A stretch of 42,684 nucleotides of DNA, from positions 1 to 42,684 of the forward strand of contig PKUV01000137.1 in NCBI GenBank assembly GCA_003131315.1, given 5' to 3'. The DNA is from Acidobacteriaceae bacterium. GTDB taxonomy: Bacteria; Acidobacteriota; Terriglobia; Terriglobales; Acidobacteriaceae. The notes under the pieces were generated by a model. That model did no database searches and was not told where the DNA came from. It was given only the letters and a program-made list of their open reading frames with translations. This document shows positions 1 to 7,562 of this stretch, piece by piece. Each line of letters begins with the position of its first letter. The stretch's first letter is position 1. The position numbers and the translations under genes are program-made.

Positions 1-592
1 TGATGGTCATCGATGTGGTGATGGTTTCGAGGTTGATGCCGTCGAAGAGAATCTCCATATCTTCGAGCGAATCGATGGCCACGCCGCACTTGCCGACTTC
101 ACCTTCGCTGGCCGCGTGATCGGAGTCGTAGCCCATGAGCGTGGGCAAATCGAAGGCAACGGAGAGTCCGCCGCCGCCGTGTTCGAGGAGATATTTGTAG
201 CGCTGGTTGGTTTCTTCGGGCGAGGCGAAGCCGGAGAACATGCGCATCGTCCAGAGCTTGCCGCGGTAGCCGGTCGAGTGAATGCCGCGCGTGTAGGGCG
301 GTTGGCCGGGATAGCCGAGGTACTGATCGTAGTTCCAGTCGGCGGGGAGATCGGCTTGGGTGTAGAGCCGGCGAATCGGCGAGTTCGAGATCGTGCTGAA
401 CCGCGCGCGGCCGTTCTCGTCGAGGTTGGTGCCAGTGGGAGCGCCAATCGGTCTTTCGGGAGACTTGTCGAGCGTGGGCGCTAGAGTTTTTTCGGCCCAA
501 TCCTTTTCCGACGTGGCGGGATGACGGCCTTCAAAGACGTCGGAAATCGGGCTTTCAGCGACCGATGGCGGCTTGGGCGTTTTCTCGGGCAT
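1..592 (-). CDS. Methylmalonyl-CoA mutase, large (catalytic) subunit, N-terminal part; runs off the left edge
   Basis: The minus strand is open from an ATG at 592-590 to the window edge, giving 197 codons with no stop. The translation matches the substrate-binding half of B12-dependent methylmalonyl-CoA mutase. Seen in order are [20 protein letters not shown], a [19 protein letters not shown] segment, [20 protein letters not shown], and [20 protein letters not shown]. The enzyme isomerises methylmalonyl-CoA to succinyl-CoA in the cytoplasm, so it drains propionyl-CoA into the TCA cycle. The B12-binding domain would lie outside the window. AAGGTG just upstream of the ATG can serve as ribosome binding site. 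The first ~60 residues are a polar, proline-rich extension typical of large-subunit mutases. The promoter at 662-710 carries the operator shared by the catabolic operons, and the epimerase-like gene at 18901 is under the same operator. The family call is firm; the full length is unknown. Confidence 0.93.
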   Translation of the reverse strand, partial: MPEKTPKPPSVAESPISDVFEGRHPATSEKDWAEKTLAPTLDKSPERPIGAPTGTNLDENGRARFSTISNSPIRRLYTQADLPADWNYDQYLGYPGQPPYTRGIHSTGYRGKLWTMRMFSGFASPEETNQRYKYLLEHGGGGLSVAFDLPTLMGYDSDHAASEGEVGKCGVAIDSLEDMEILFDGINLETITTSMTI

Positions 593-661
593 TTCACCTT
601 CAGGGGAGCGCGGCGGATTTCTCAGATCACATGGGAGGTCCGCCATCGCTTTCCTGGAGCA

Positions 662-710
662 ACCAAACGATTGGTAGATACCTTGTAGTTGTTTCCGGAG
701 TGGCTGTCAA
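662..710 (-). promoter_or_regulatory. Promoter plus TetR-type operator for methylmalonyl-CoA mutase
   Basis: On the minus strand TTGACA (710-705) is followed after 17 bases by TACAAG (687-682). The near-palindrome ACCAAACGATTGGT (662-675) then sits over the expected transcription start. The same operator form and placement occur at five other promoters in the window. The assignment to the TetR protein encoded at 30571 is inferred. Confidence 0.7.
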
Positions 711-903
711 GTGCGGCGAAGGCAGAGGCTCCAATCGGCGCAGGCGACGGGGGCTGAGCCGAGTAAGAGGCGCGGTTTGGGCGCGAGTCATATGCCATGG
801 CGCGCCTTTCGTGGACGGGGGAGGCTTTGCGGCCAGATGACCTGGAGGAAACTGTCCAGCGAGAGAAAAAAGTGTAGGGCGACAAAAAACGGCAAAAAAC
901 TGC

Positions 904-972
904 TTGACAAGGAGTCCGGGAAAGGATAAATAAGTCACCAACCAAGCGTTTGGTCAAATCCAAACGGTTGGT
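904..972 (+). promoter_or_regulatory. Promoter with two tandem operators for the TonB receptor operon
   Basis: TTGACA (904-909) precedes an AT-rich -10 region within 925-932 (GATAAATA). Two operator copies follow: ACCAAGCGTTTGGT (941-954) and TCCAAACGGTTGGT (959-972). Their centres are 18 bp apart, so two repressor dimers could bind side by side. This is the only promoter in the window with two copies, and both overlap or follow the expected start, which suggests tight repression. Confidence 0.72.
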
Positions 973-1178
973 AGGTAAATTGGAGTTAGTTTCCGTCGGG
1001 CCACGAAGCCGCAGTGGAGCCTCTACTTCCATCTCGCTACAGGCGGTTGGTATCGCCGATGAGTATGCACCCTTTGCCAGGGCTGCCCGCCATTCCAGCG
1101 TTCTATCCTCATACCGTTTTCCTGTTCCCTAGCATCATGAAATTCCGCACGTCGCCGAGTAGCACCAGGAGACCCTCT

Positions 1179-4100
1179 ATGCCCGCTTCCAAGCCATCCG
1201 TTGCTGTTGTTTTTCTTTCCCTCGTCTGTGCCATGGTGTTTTGGGCGTCCGCGCCCGCTTGGGCACAGGGTGCCGTGAACTATGCCTCGCTGGTCGGAGA
1301 CGTTTCCGACAAGACCGGAGCTGCTCTTCCGGGAGCGACGGTCTCGGTCGTGAACAAAGCGACCAATCTGGCCCGAATTGCGACCACGGATGCCAATGGA
1401 CACTTTTCCATTCTGCAGGTGCCGCCGGGTGTCTACTCTGTAAGCGTCGAGCAAAAGAGTTTCCAGAAGGCAGTGATTGACGATGTGCATCTCGACATCG
1501 GCGCGACCCGCACCCTCAAAATCGCTCTCACCGTGGGGCAGATCACCGAGACCGTCGAAGTAACCGCCGAGGCCGCCACTGTGGAGACCGGTCAATCGGA
1601 AGTCTCGGACATCATTCAGACCCAGCAGTTACGTGATCTGCCGTTGAACCAGCGCAGCTTTACAGCGCTGGTCACGCAGCAGCCGGGACTGGTGCAGATC
1701 ACCAGCACGGCGGCACCCAGCGTGCTGAGTGCCGCCACGAACACGGGCTCGTACATCTCGGCGGACGGCTCGATGGGGAGCTCGATGGCGTATCTGATGG
1801 ACGGAGTGAATTTCAGCAACGGAAGTCTCACGGCGCCGGGTACAGCTGCCGCAGGCGACATGCCAGGGGTGGAAGCAATTCAGGAATTCAAAGTACTCAC
1901 CCACAACTACAGCGCGGAATATGGCGGAGCTTCGGCAGCGGTCGTGACCTTCGCCACCAAAACGGGTAGCAACAAGCTGCATGGCAGTGCCTACGAGTAC
2001 TTGCGAAATGACGTCTTCGACGCCAGATCATATTTTGACTATGGTGCAGATGGTCTGCCCTACAAGCCGGCATTTCGCCGAAATCAGTTTGGTGGGACGC
2101 TGGGTGGTCCGATCATCAAGGACCGAACTTTCTTCTTTGTGAACTATGAAGGACTAAGGCAAAGTCTGAACTCCACCAACATCGCGTTTGTACCCAACGA
2201 CAATGCCAAGAGCGGAGTGATCGGCGGGATTCCGCTACCGGACTGCGCATCAAACGCCCCACCCTGTTTCAACGCGGCGGTGATTGACCCGTTGCTGGCG
2301 TTGTACCCGAATCCGACGCCCGGGCTGGACGCACGCTTCGGTCTAGATCCGGCGCAGGGGGTTTCGGCCGCGGCCTTCGTCAGTCCGCAGCCCACCCGGC
2401 AGGATTTTGGGGTGGCGAACATCACGCACGCACTCACCAACAAGGATCAATTGCAATTCCGGTATCAGATCGTGGATGCCAGTGCGTCCCAGGCCTTCAA
2501 TCTTCCAGACTTCCAGTTCAATCGTTTCGACCGCGACCAGAACTACATGGTCAAGTGGACGCGGACGATCAGCTCAAGCCTGGTGAACACGGCCAGCGTC
2601 AGCTTACTCCGCCAGGTCATCAAATCCAGCACGAACCCGCTCGTGACTCTGACCGCCAGCCAATACACGGGCAATCCCTCGCGACAAACCATCGGTGTGA
2701 TCACGGTGGGCAACGGCAGTGCTGGAACCTCCGGCGGCAGCCTGTCGCTGCTGGGCAATGACGACGCCAGCCCGTTCAGTCTGGCGAAGAACGTGGCGCC
2801 CTTCAGCGATGACTTGCTTTGGGTGCGTGGCAAGCACACGCTGTCTTTTGGCGGAATGGTGGAACGCATTCAATGGAATTGGGACTCGGCGGTGATCACG
2901 GGGGGGAGCTACACATTTCCCACACTGACGAACCTTCTGGAAGCGAATCCAAGTGTGGCCCTTATTCGCCGGGACGTCCCTCCCGCACACTTCAACGTTC
3001 GGACAACACCCATCGCGTGGTATGTGAATGACAAATGGCGAGCGAGCAGCCGACTCACCGTGAACTTCGGACTTCGCCACGATTTCCAAGTGCCCGTGCT
3101 GAGCGATGCCCACAATGCGATCGGCAACTGGCAAAGTCCCAACGCTACATCCGTGCACGTGGGGACCCCGTACAACAACTACTCGCTAACCCAATTTCAA
3201 CCGCGCGTCGGCTTCGCCCTCGATCCCTTCGGGGACGGCAAGACCGTCTTCCGAATGGGCTACGGAATCTTCAACGATTTTGTGGATTTTGCGGGGCTCG
3301 CACAAGGGATTATGCAATGGAATAATCCGCAGCCGATGCTGAACACGTTTTTCGGACAAGCGCTCGCTCCGTCGCTGCCGATCATCCCATTTCCCACGTG
3401 CAGCAGTTGCACGGCGACGACTGGGTATTATGGACTCGTCACCGGCGTGCTGGAACCGATGAACTCCCCCACATCGCAGCAGTGGAACGTGGGGATTGAA
3501 CGGGAGTTGCCCGGGCGTATGAGTCTGGAACTGAACTACACGGGTTCGCAGTCATGGCATTTGCCCCGGAAACTGGAGGCGAACTATAACCAGCCGTGCG
3601 GCGGGGATGCGCATCCCCTACTGGACTCGAACGGACTGCCTGTATTCCCAGGTACGAATCCGGTCACATACGGGCCGGAGAACTGCGGGCCAGGCTCCCT
3701 GAATCCGAACATCCCGCTCCCAGACCCATTAACGGGCGCACCCGGTTTCGCGCAGGCGGGCGTTGGCTTCTCTCTGTACTCTCGGCGCTATGACACGAAC
3801 GCCCTGTATAACGGCCTGACGGTCAAGGTGGCCCGTTCCGTCGGAGCTTTAACTTTCCAGGGCAGTTACACGTGGGCAAAGAACATTTCCGAATCCGATG
3901 CCTACAATTCGAACAACATTCTGACGGGCGTGGCGGAGGGAAGTATCTATCCCGCCAACATTCGCTTGGATCGTTCCGAATCGGCATTCAGCCGCCGGCA
4001 ACGCTTTACGGAAAGCGCGACCTACGAACTTCCTTTCGGAAGAGGCCGCAAGCACATGTCCGGTGCCGGGGGGGTAGCCGATGCGATCCTGGGAGGCTGG

Positions 4101-4535
4101 AGTATCAGTTCTCTGGGATCAGCTCAGACCGGTCAGCCGTTCTCGGTGCTGCTTGGCAACGACATTTCTGGCGTCGGGGATGCCATCGACTTCCCGGATC
4201 GGCCGAATGTCTCCCGTCCCAACCCCGTGTTGGGCAAGGTGAATGAGTATTTCGATGTGAGCGCTTTCAGCACTCCGGCGATTGGGCACATTGGTACGGC
4301 TTCGCGGACTTCGGTCATCGGTCCCGGCTTCTATCAATTTGACGCGTCCGTTGCCAAGGTCTTCCGGATTACAGAAGGCACCCGCCTGCAATTCCGGACG
4401 GACTTTTTCGATTTCACAAACCGTGCCAACTTCGCGTTGCCGAACTCGAACCTCTCGTCTCCGCAGGTAGGTGTCATTAGTTCCACGGTCGGCGTGCCGC
4501 GCCAGATTCAGTTCAGCTTGAAACTCAGTTTCTGA
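1179..4535 (+). CDS. Oar-type TonB-dependent receptor (carboxypeptidase-regulatory domain, plug, beta-barrel)
   Basis: The 1,118-residue protein is a predicted outer-membrane receptor. The ATG at 1179 was chosen because AGGAG lies six bases upstream and a signal peptide starts there: a hydrophobic run at residues 8-23, then APAWA before Gln30. Residues ~33-115 form a carboxypeptidase-regulatory/CnaB-like beta-sandwich (LVGDVSDKTGAALPGATVSV). A plug domain follows (~120-240, with LRDLPLNQRSF), then a long barrel ending in a C-terminal Phe (LKLSF), as needed for outer-membrane insertion. Such receptors are numerous in Acidobacteria and usually import large or scarce substrates with TonB energy. 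An upstream in-frame ATG (1137) is less likely because it would bury the signal peptide. Control by two operators ties it to the catabolic regulon, so it probably imports the substrate or a precursor. The family is certain; the ligand is unknown. Confidence 0.93.
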   Translation: MPASKPSVAVVFLSLVCAMVFWASAPAWAQGAVNYASLVGDVSDKTGAALPGATVSVVNKATNLARIATTDANGHFSILQVPPGVYSVSVEQKSFQKAVIDDVHLDIGATRTLKIALTVGQITETVEVTAEAATVETGQSEVSDIIQTQQLRDLPLNQRSFTALVTQQPGLVQITSTAAPSVLSAATNTGSYISADGSMGSSMAYLMDGVNFSNGSLTAPGTAAAGDMPGVEAIQEFKVLTHNYSAEYGGASAAVVTFATKTGSNKLHGSAYEYLRNDVFDARSYFDYGADGLPYKPAFRRNQFGGTLGGPIIKDRTFFFVNYEGLRQSLNSTNIAFVPNDNAKSGVIGGIPLPDCASNAPPCFNAAVIDPLLALYPNPTPGLDARFGLDPAQGVSAAAFVSPQPTRQDFGVANITHALTNKDQLQFRYQIVDASASQAFNLPDFQFNRFDRDQNYMVKWTRTISSSLVNTASVSLLRQVIKSSTNPLVTLTASQYTGNPSRQTIGVITVGNGSAGTSGGSLSLLGNDDASPFSLAKNVAPFSDDLLWVRGKHTLSFGGMVERIQWNWDSAVITGGSYTFPTLTNLLEANPSVALIRRDVPPAHFNVRTTPIAWYVNDKWRASSRLTVNFGLRHDFQVPVLSDAHNAIGNWQSPNATSVHVGTPYNNYSLTQFQPRVGFALDPFGDGKTVFRMGYGIFNDFVDFAGLAQGIMQWNNPQPMLNTFFGQALAPSLPIIPFPTCSSCTATTGYYGLVTGVLEPMNSPTSQQWNVGIERELPGRMSLELNYTGSQSWHLPRKLEANYNQPCGGDAHPLLDSNGLPVFPGTNPVTYGPENCGPGSLNPNIPLPDPLTGAPGFAQAGVGFSLYSRRYDTNALYNGLTVKVARSVGALTFQGSYTWAKNISESDAYNSNNILTGVAEGSIYPANIRLDRSESAFSRRQRFTESATYELPFGRGRKHMSGAGGVADAILGGWSISSLGSAQTGQPFSVLLGNDISGVGDAIDFPDRPNVSRPNPVLGKVNEYFDVSAFSTPAIGHIGTASRTSVIGPGFYQFDASVAKVFRITEGTRLQFRTDFFDFTNRANFALPNSNLSSPQVGVISSTVGVPRQIQFSLKLSF

Positions 4536-5077
4536 TGAGAGGTGCTCCTTCCATTGGTGCTATGACTGCGGAAGAACAATGTCGTCCTGTTTGGTGGACA
4601 CGCCAGTATGTAGACTCGTACGTGCTGTCGGAAGAAGAGGCGTGGCAGATCATTCAAAGCCCGCCCTGGAAGTGCGTGGTGGCATGGGTAACTCGAGATT
4701 GCCAGCCGGTTGTGTGCGAGATGGCATACGTCATCCTGGATGACAAGATCATGCTGACTTCGACCGAGAATCGAGACAAGGTGAAAGCGTTCCGGCGCAA
4801 TCCGGCGATTGCGCTTTGTTTTCAGGGTCGAGGGATGAAGCAGGTTACGGTGCGAGGACGGGTCGAGTTGAGCAACGATCCAGCGCTGGTGAGGCGATGG
4901 GCGGAAACGACCGTTGACGCTGGTGGCCTAAATTTGTCAGGTCCGGGACGGGAGCAGGAGATTCAGCGGTATTTAAGTCCGGACCGGTTAGTACTCATCG
5001 TTCACGTGGACAAGATTCGCACGTTCGATGGCGCGCGGATGTTCCGGGAAGAGCAGCAGTCGGCCGCCGGATCGTAG
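4535..5077 (+). CDS. Pyridoxamine 5'-phosphate oxidase-like flavin/F420-binding split-barrel protein
   Basis: The ATG at 4535 overlaps the receptor's stop codon, so the two are probably translationally coupled; an internal ATG at 4562 is an alternative start. The 180-residue protein shows the split-barrel pattern of small PPOX-class proteins. A WKCVVAWVTRDCQPVV strand pair is followed by ILDDKIMLTSTENRDKVKAF and later QVTVRGRVEL. The stretch in which Lys-Val-Lys precedes RRNPAIAL is typical of sites that bind FMN or F420 phosphate. Members reduce or oxidise diverse substrates or only carry cofactor. It sits between the receptor and a luciferase-like oxidoreductase, which suggests a flavin or F420 step in processing the imported compound. 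The exact reaction cannot be read from the sequence. Confidence 0.75.
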   Translation: MRGAPSIGAMTAEEQCRPVWWTRQYVDSYVLSEEEAWQIIQSPPWKCVVAWVTRDCQPVVCEMAYVILDDKIMLTSTENRDKVKAFRRNPAIALCFQGRGMKQVTVRGRVELSNDPALVRRWAETTVDAGGLNLSGPGREQEIQRYLSPDRLVLIVHVDKIRTFDGARMFREEQQSAAGS

Positions 5078-5149
5078 CGAGGAGACTGGCGCACGCCGAT
5101 AGGTGGAAGTGTTTCGAGAGATGTACGCAGGGTGGTCAGGACAAACAGA

Positions 5150-6202
5150 ATGAAGATTGGCTATCTTTTAGACACACATGGCGGACCGTATGACCAACCA
5201 CCGCCCAGTCGTGAACGGGTGAGCGCTTTTGCCGATCAGTTGCTTGAAGAGGCAGATCTGGCGGAGGCCGGCGGGTTCCACTCCATCGTCGTACCGGAAC
5301 GGCATGGTCGGACCGAGTGCATGTTCCCGTCGCCGCTGATCCTGCTCTCGGCGCTCGCTACACGCACCTCCAACGCGCGTCTCGGCACTTACATATGTAT
5401 CCCGCCGCTCTATAACCCCATGCATCTGGCCGAGCAGTTTGCCATGATCGATCAACTTTCCCGGGGCCGCGTGATTGTCGGGATCGCATCGGGATATCAC
5501 AACGGGTACTGCGACTTCGTGGATGTCCCGTTCAAGGAGCGCGGCGCGCGTTTCGAAGAGAGCTATGAAATCATGATGCGCGCCTGGACCCAGGACACGT
5601 TTTCTTATGAAGGGAAGTTCTGGAAGTTTAAGGATGTGCGGCTGACGCCGAAGCCCTACCAGCAGCCAAGGCCGGAAATCTGGGTGGGCGGAATGTTCCC
5701 GAAGACAATCGCGCGAGCCGGGCGGCTGGGGGATGCGTGGTGCAGTGATCCGTTTCCATTGGACCCGAAGGTCTGGAATGCACAGGTGAAAACTTATCGC
5801 GACGAGGCCAAGAAGCACGGCAACAAGTCGATGGTGGTGCTAATGCGGGACGGCTGGGTGTCGCGACGGCGGGAAGAGTCCGACGAAGTTTTTCTGGACC
5901 TAGCGCTCCAGGAGTGGCTGTTCTACTACCGCTGGGGAATTCTCACCCATCACCCGGAATTTCAGAAGGAATCCGATTTCACGCGCGATCGGGCGCGCCG
6001 GCACTTTATCACCGGAACACCGGAAGACTGCATTCGGCAGGCACAGCGCTATGGGAGCGAGTTCGACACCGACTACCTGATTATGCGTTTTCGTTTGCCG
6101 GCGGGCCCGGAACGGCAGAAGGTTCTCGATTGTCTGAAGTTGTGGGGAAAAGAAGTGATGCCGGCGTTTCCCGCGCAACCATCGGTTGGTGTGAACTTAT
6201 AG
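5150..6202 (+). CDS. LLM-class (bacterial luciferase-like) flavin-dependent oxidoreductase
   Basis: The start is ATG 5150, with AGGA eight bases upstream; the in-frame GTG at 5132 has no better site. The 350-residue protein has luciferase-family TIM-barrel landmarks. These are an N-terminal MKIGYLLDTHGG strand, the LARLGTYI-like strand (ARLGTYICIPPLYNPMHLAE), the DQLSRGRVIVGIASGYH segment, and KPYQQPRPEIWVGG. LLM enzymes use FMNH2 or F420 for monooxygenation, Baeyer-Villiger-type insertion or hydride transfer. It lies third in the receptor operon, 8 bases ahead of the CMD-like gene. Its C-terminal portion (FITGTPEDCIRQAQRYGSEF) is the usual end of the fold. Substrate and cofactor are not determinable here. 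Confidence 0.85.
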   Translation: MKIGYLLDTHGGPYDQPPPSRERVSAFADQLLEEADLAEAGGFHSIVVPERHGRTECMFPSPLILLSALATRTSNARLGTYICIPPLYNPMHLAEQFAMIDQLSRGRVIVGIASGYHNGYCDFVDVPFKERGARFEESYEIMMRAWTQDTFSYEGKFWKFKDVRLTPKPYQQPRPEIWVGGMFPKTIARAGRLGDAWCSDPFPLDPKVWNAQVKTYRDEAKKHGNKSMVVLMRDGWVSRRREESDEVFLDLALQEWLFYYRWGILTHHPEFQKESDFTRDRARRHFITGTPEDCIRQAQRYGSEFDTDYLIMRFRLPAGPERQKVLDCLKLWGKEVMPAFPAQPSVGVNL

Positions 6203-6210
6203 GAGGCCAG

Positions 6211-6768
6211 ATGCCCGTTTTACCGCTCGTAAAACCCGAAGACATGGAACCGGATATTCGGGAAGCCATGCAGATGTTTCAAGACTGGATCGGTGATTCG
6301 ATCTATTCGCAGTTTATGGCGCACGTCCCTGACATTTTTCGGAAGTTTAATGAGTTCTACATGCTGATGCTGAATGGCCGGGTCGAATCCGAACCCAAGG
6401 AGTTAGCCCGGCTGCGCATGGCCCGGTTGAATAGCTGTGAGTATTGAAAGTCCGCCAATACCGTCTGGGCCAGACGGAACAACATACCGGAAGCGAAACT
6501 GCGGGATCTCGATCATTATTGGGATTCGGATGCCTTCACCGAGAGGGAGAAGGCGATTTTCAAGCTGGCGGATTGGCATACTTTCGGATCGAAAGGCCGA
6601 ATTGATGCCGAAGATCTCGCTTTGCTGCAGAAGCACTTCACCAATCCGGAGATCGTGGAACTGGGCTGCTATTTCGCGGTAGTAAGTGGATTCCAGAAGT
6701 TTAATTCCGTCTTCCAGATTGAGTTTGCCTGCCCGCTTCCGCAGCTGGGAGAGAGCGGTCACGACTAG
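6211..6768 (+). CDS. Carboxymuconolactone decarboxylase/AhpD-like protein; candidate selenoprotein (in-frame TGA at codon 79)
   Basis: ATG 6211 follows AGGAGG. Read through the TGA at 6445-6447, the frame runs to TAG 6766-6768 and gives 185 residues. Both halves are clearly one CMD/AhpD-like protein. Before the TGA stands ELARLRMARLNSCEY, and after it WARRNNIPEAKLRDLDHYW, DAFTEREKAIFKLADWH, and HFTNPEIVELGCYFAVVSGF, as in actinobacterial relatives. The TGA falls exactly at the second Cys of the family's redox CxxC motif (Cys76-Glu-Tyr-TGA79). A perfect six-bp hairpin with a GGGCC loop starts 14 bases after the TGA, where a bacterial SECIS belongs. Selenocysteine insertion is therefore the best reading, giving a CxxU redox centre. 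Family members act as peroxidases or decarboxylases; the role here is unknown. A recent nonsense mutation or a TGA-recoded pseudogene is the alternative. Conventional gene callers would stop at 6447. Confidence 0.72.
6445..6477 (+). promoter_or_regulatory. Candidate bacterial SECIS element (UGA plus hairpin)
   Basis: The TGA (6445-6447) is followed by the stem CCGTCT (6461-6466), loop GGGCC (6467-6471) and stem AGACGG (6472-6477). One more G-C pair could form and close a three-base loop. There are 19 bases between the UGA and the loop, and the loop starts with G; both match the published rules for bacterial SECIS elements. The hairpin lies inside coding sequence that is conserved at protein level, so it must satisfy both constraints. 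Confidence 0.65.
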
Positions 6769-6939
6769 CGAAGTGAGGCGAAGTTGCCCTGGTGTCCTGA
6801 GCCCGAAGACTGTGAATCAAGTCGCGGGGCTTTGAAAGGCGGAGCCTCAGCCGCTCCGAAACGTACATTGTTCAAGACCCGGCTTTGGCTTTCGGGCGGC
6901 AGAGGGTGGCGAGGCCGCGTCATTCCCGATAAAGTGGTA

Positions 6940-6981
6940 TTGACGCCAGCCATTTAATCTGATACAAAACAATCGTTTGGT
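6940..6981 (+). promoter_or_regulatory. Promoter plus operator for the DUF2889-ipdAB-like operon
   Basis: TTGACG (6940-6945), a 17-base spacer and TACAAA (6963-6968) form a good sigma-70-type promoter. The operator AACAATCGTTTGGT (6968-6981) touches the -10 box and covers the expected start. The gene start at 7001 is 19 bases further on, with AAGGAG between. Confidence 0.75.
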
Positions 6982-7000
6982 TGGCTTGGAAGGAGAACGA

Positions 7001-7552
7001 ATGAGTAACGCTCCCGGCAAGCCGATGTCATTGATCATGGGCGGCGCCGACAGCGCCGGGCCCTCGCAGCCGAAGATTCATGAACGCAACGTCAATGTGA
7101 AGGTGATTGACGAAGGGAAGCCGTACCTGCGAATCCATGCTTCCTTGCTCGACGTGGAACACAGCTTTCAGGCGGAGATGGTGGTGGACATCGCCACCGG
7201 CCGTATCGAAGAGGTCGCCGCTGCGATGGCGCAACGGCCGTACCAGAGTTATTGCCCCAATGCGTTGGGCACCGTCCAGAAGTTGAAAGGGGACGTGATC
7301 GGGCCCGGGATCAGCCGACGCATTATCGAGAAGGTCGGACGTAGCGCGGGATGTTTTCACCTGGTCGAGATTTTTCAGGCGGCAGTGAGTTTTGCCGCCA
7401 CCATCCTGATCGGGAAGCGGGCCTTGGCGGACGGGTTGGCGGGCGAAACGGCGGGGTCCGAAGACGAACACCGCGAGAAGTGGATGCCATATTTGAAGAA
7501 CACTTGCCAGGTTTTCCGCGTGGATGACCTGGCGAGCGGGCGCAAAGAATAA
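7001..7552 (+). CDS. DUF2889 family protein
   Basis: The start is ATG 7001, with AAGGAG eight bases upstream. The 183-residue protein carries DUF2889 landmarks as I remember them: YQSYCPNALGTVQKLKGDVI followed by GPGISRRIIEKVGRSAGCFH and LVEIF. That is the conserved CP, L-G, IGPG and GC-HL pattern. No signal peptide or membrane segment is visible. The two Cys and the His-Leu-Val-Glu segment could form a small metal or ligand site, but this is speculation. It opens an eight-gene operon that continues with an IpdA/IpdB-like pair ten bases downstream. Its tight control by the shared operator argues for a direct role in the pathway. No reaction is known to me for this family. Confidence 0.8.
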   Translation: MSNAPGKPMSLIMGGADSAGPSQPKIHERNVNVKVIDEGKPYLRIHASLLDVEHSFQAEMVVDIATGRIEEVAAAMAQRPYQSYCPNALGTVQKLKGDVIGPGISRRIIEKVGRSAGCFHLVEIFQAAVSFAATILIGKRALADGLAGETAGSEDEHREKWMPYLKNTCQVFRVDDLASGRKE

Positions 7553-7562
7553 CGGAGAAGCG

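Larger units (their letters stand above)
593..1178. other. Divergent intergenic regulatory region
   Basis: No convincing gene lies between the mutase start and the TonB receptor start. The stretch holds two divergent promoters with one operator (minus side) and two operators (plus side). The part from about 720 to 890 shows nothing I recognise. The plus-side transcript would have an untranslated leader of about 240 bases. Confidence 0.7.

Noticed and set aside
1040-1054. Operator-like half-site (GCGGTTGGTA) upstream of the TonB receptor
   Set aside because: Only one half matches and it is not next to a promoter; the two full sites at 941-972 suffice.
6183-6192. Operator-like half-site (CGGTTGGT) at the end of the LLM gene
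   Set aside because: It lies inside the coding end, lacks the left half and a promoter.
6211-6447. A short 78-residue CMD-like gene ending at the TGA
   Set aside because: The same frame continues with family-typical sequence to TAG 6766-6768, and the TGA sits at the redox Cys with a SECIS-like hairpin. The long reading explains more.
6840-6858. Hairpin CGGAGC/GCTCCG after the CMD-like gene, possible terminator
   Set aside because: Only six base pairs and no T-run; too weak to list as a terminator, although its position would fit.
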